From Bacteroidales bacterium (GTDB lineage: Bacteria; Bacteroidota; Bacteroidia; Bacteroidales; Dysgonomonadaceae), in NCBI GenBank assembly GCA_012841425.1, contig DUUR01000177.1, forward strand, positions 1-6,836: a stretch of DNA of 6,836 bases, given 5' to 3'. This document shows positions 6,554 to 6,836 of this stretch, one piece after another (position 1 is the first letter of the stretch; each line of letters opens with the position of its first letter). A model generated the notes under the pieces. It saw nothing but the letters and a program-made list of their open reading frames with translations. It did no database searches and was not told where the DNA came from. Position numbers and translations under genes: made by a program.

Positions 6554-6608
6554 ATAAATAAACCAAATCAAAATCAATATAATTTCAATAACTTAATTCA
6601 ATTATTCA

Positions 6609-6836
6609 ATGAATAAACTATTTATAATTTTATCAATAAGCATATCTTTGCTACTAGCAGGATGTGGCATGAATCAACAAAAAAAAGAAGGTTCGCCTAA
6701 TGGCGAAACAGTAACTTTAACTCATAGTCTTGGAACTATAGATGTGTTGAAAAATCCACAAAGGGTTGTTGTGCTCGACTATTCAGCCTTAGAGAATCTC
6801 GATTTTCTTGGAATAAAGCCAGTTGCAATTCCTAAA
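6609..6836 (+). CDS. yclQ: Siderophore-binding lipoprotein, YclQ/FatB/CeuE-like, 5' part
   Basis: This gene is cut by the window end. The 76 residues seen start with a lipoprotein signal peptide: MNK, a hydrophobic core, and the lipobox LAGC with Cys19 as the expected lipidation site. A short hydrophilic linker and the first strand of a periplasmic-binding fold follow. KNPQRVVVLDYSALENLDFLGI (48-69) matches the opening of family 8 iron-siderophore binding proteins (VV.LDYS.L..L..LGI) and resembles YclQ and CeuE from memory. It would capture the ferric siderophore in the periplasm and deliver it to the permeases. Its place after permease-permease-ATPase matches the yclNOPQ and ceuBCDE gene order. 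It begins 92 nt after the ATPase stop, unlike the overlapping genes before it. The ligand pocket is not in the window. Confidence 0.87.
   Translation, partial: MNKLFIILSISISLLLAGCGMNQQKKEGSPNGETVTLTHSLGTIDVLKNPQRVVVLDYSALENLDFLGIKPVAIPK

Overview
The window looks like ordinary chromosome from a Bacteroidota bacterium, most likely of the order Bacteroidales. The reasons are an AT-rich sequence, start codons with little or no Shine-Dalgarno sequence ahead of them, candidate promoters that fit the Bacteroidota -7 pattern TAnnTTTG, and a dapF-dapL gene pair. This assignment is inference. No 16S, tRNA or other marker gene is present. All recognised genes lie on the + strand.

Region by region: (1) 1-1460 holds the last 48 codons of a NatA-type ABC ATPase and, 5 nt later, a complete NatB-type ABC-2 permease. 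Together they form an export ABC system of unknown substrate. (2) 1461-1625 is a 165-nt gap with one good candidate promoter and two hairpins. The second hairpin looks like an intrinsic terminator and ends about 15 nt before dapF. (3) 1626-3695 carries dapF and dapL, 18 nt apart. DapL makes LL-diaminopimelate directly from tetrahydrodipicolinate, and DapF epimerises it to meso-diaminopimelate for lysine and peptidoglycan. (4) 3696-3848 is a 153-nt gap with a hairpin flanked by two candidate promoters. (5) 3849-6836 is a four-gene FecCD-family iron-siderophore import operon: permease, permease, ATPase, then a lipoprotein binding protein cut by the window end. Its members resemble Bacillus subtilis YclN, YclO, YclP and YclQ (petrobactin-type uptake) in sequence and in gene order. 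The first three genes overlap. The binding protein follows a 92-nt gap containing a weak hairpin.

No gap exceeds 300 bases. There is no CRISPR array, insertion sequence, integrase, tRNA or rRNA that I can see, and no convincing minus-strand gene. I do not see a previously undescribed system here. The points most worth checking are the terminator-like hairpin between the dapF promoter and dapF, the missing ATG start of the first siderophore permease, and the presence of a Firmicutes-like petrobactin-type transporter in a Bacteroidota background.
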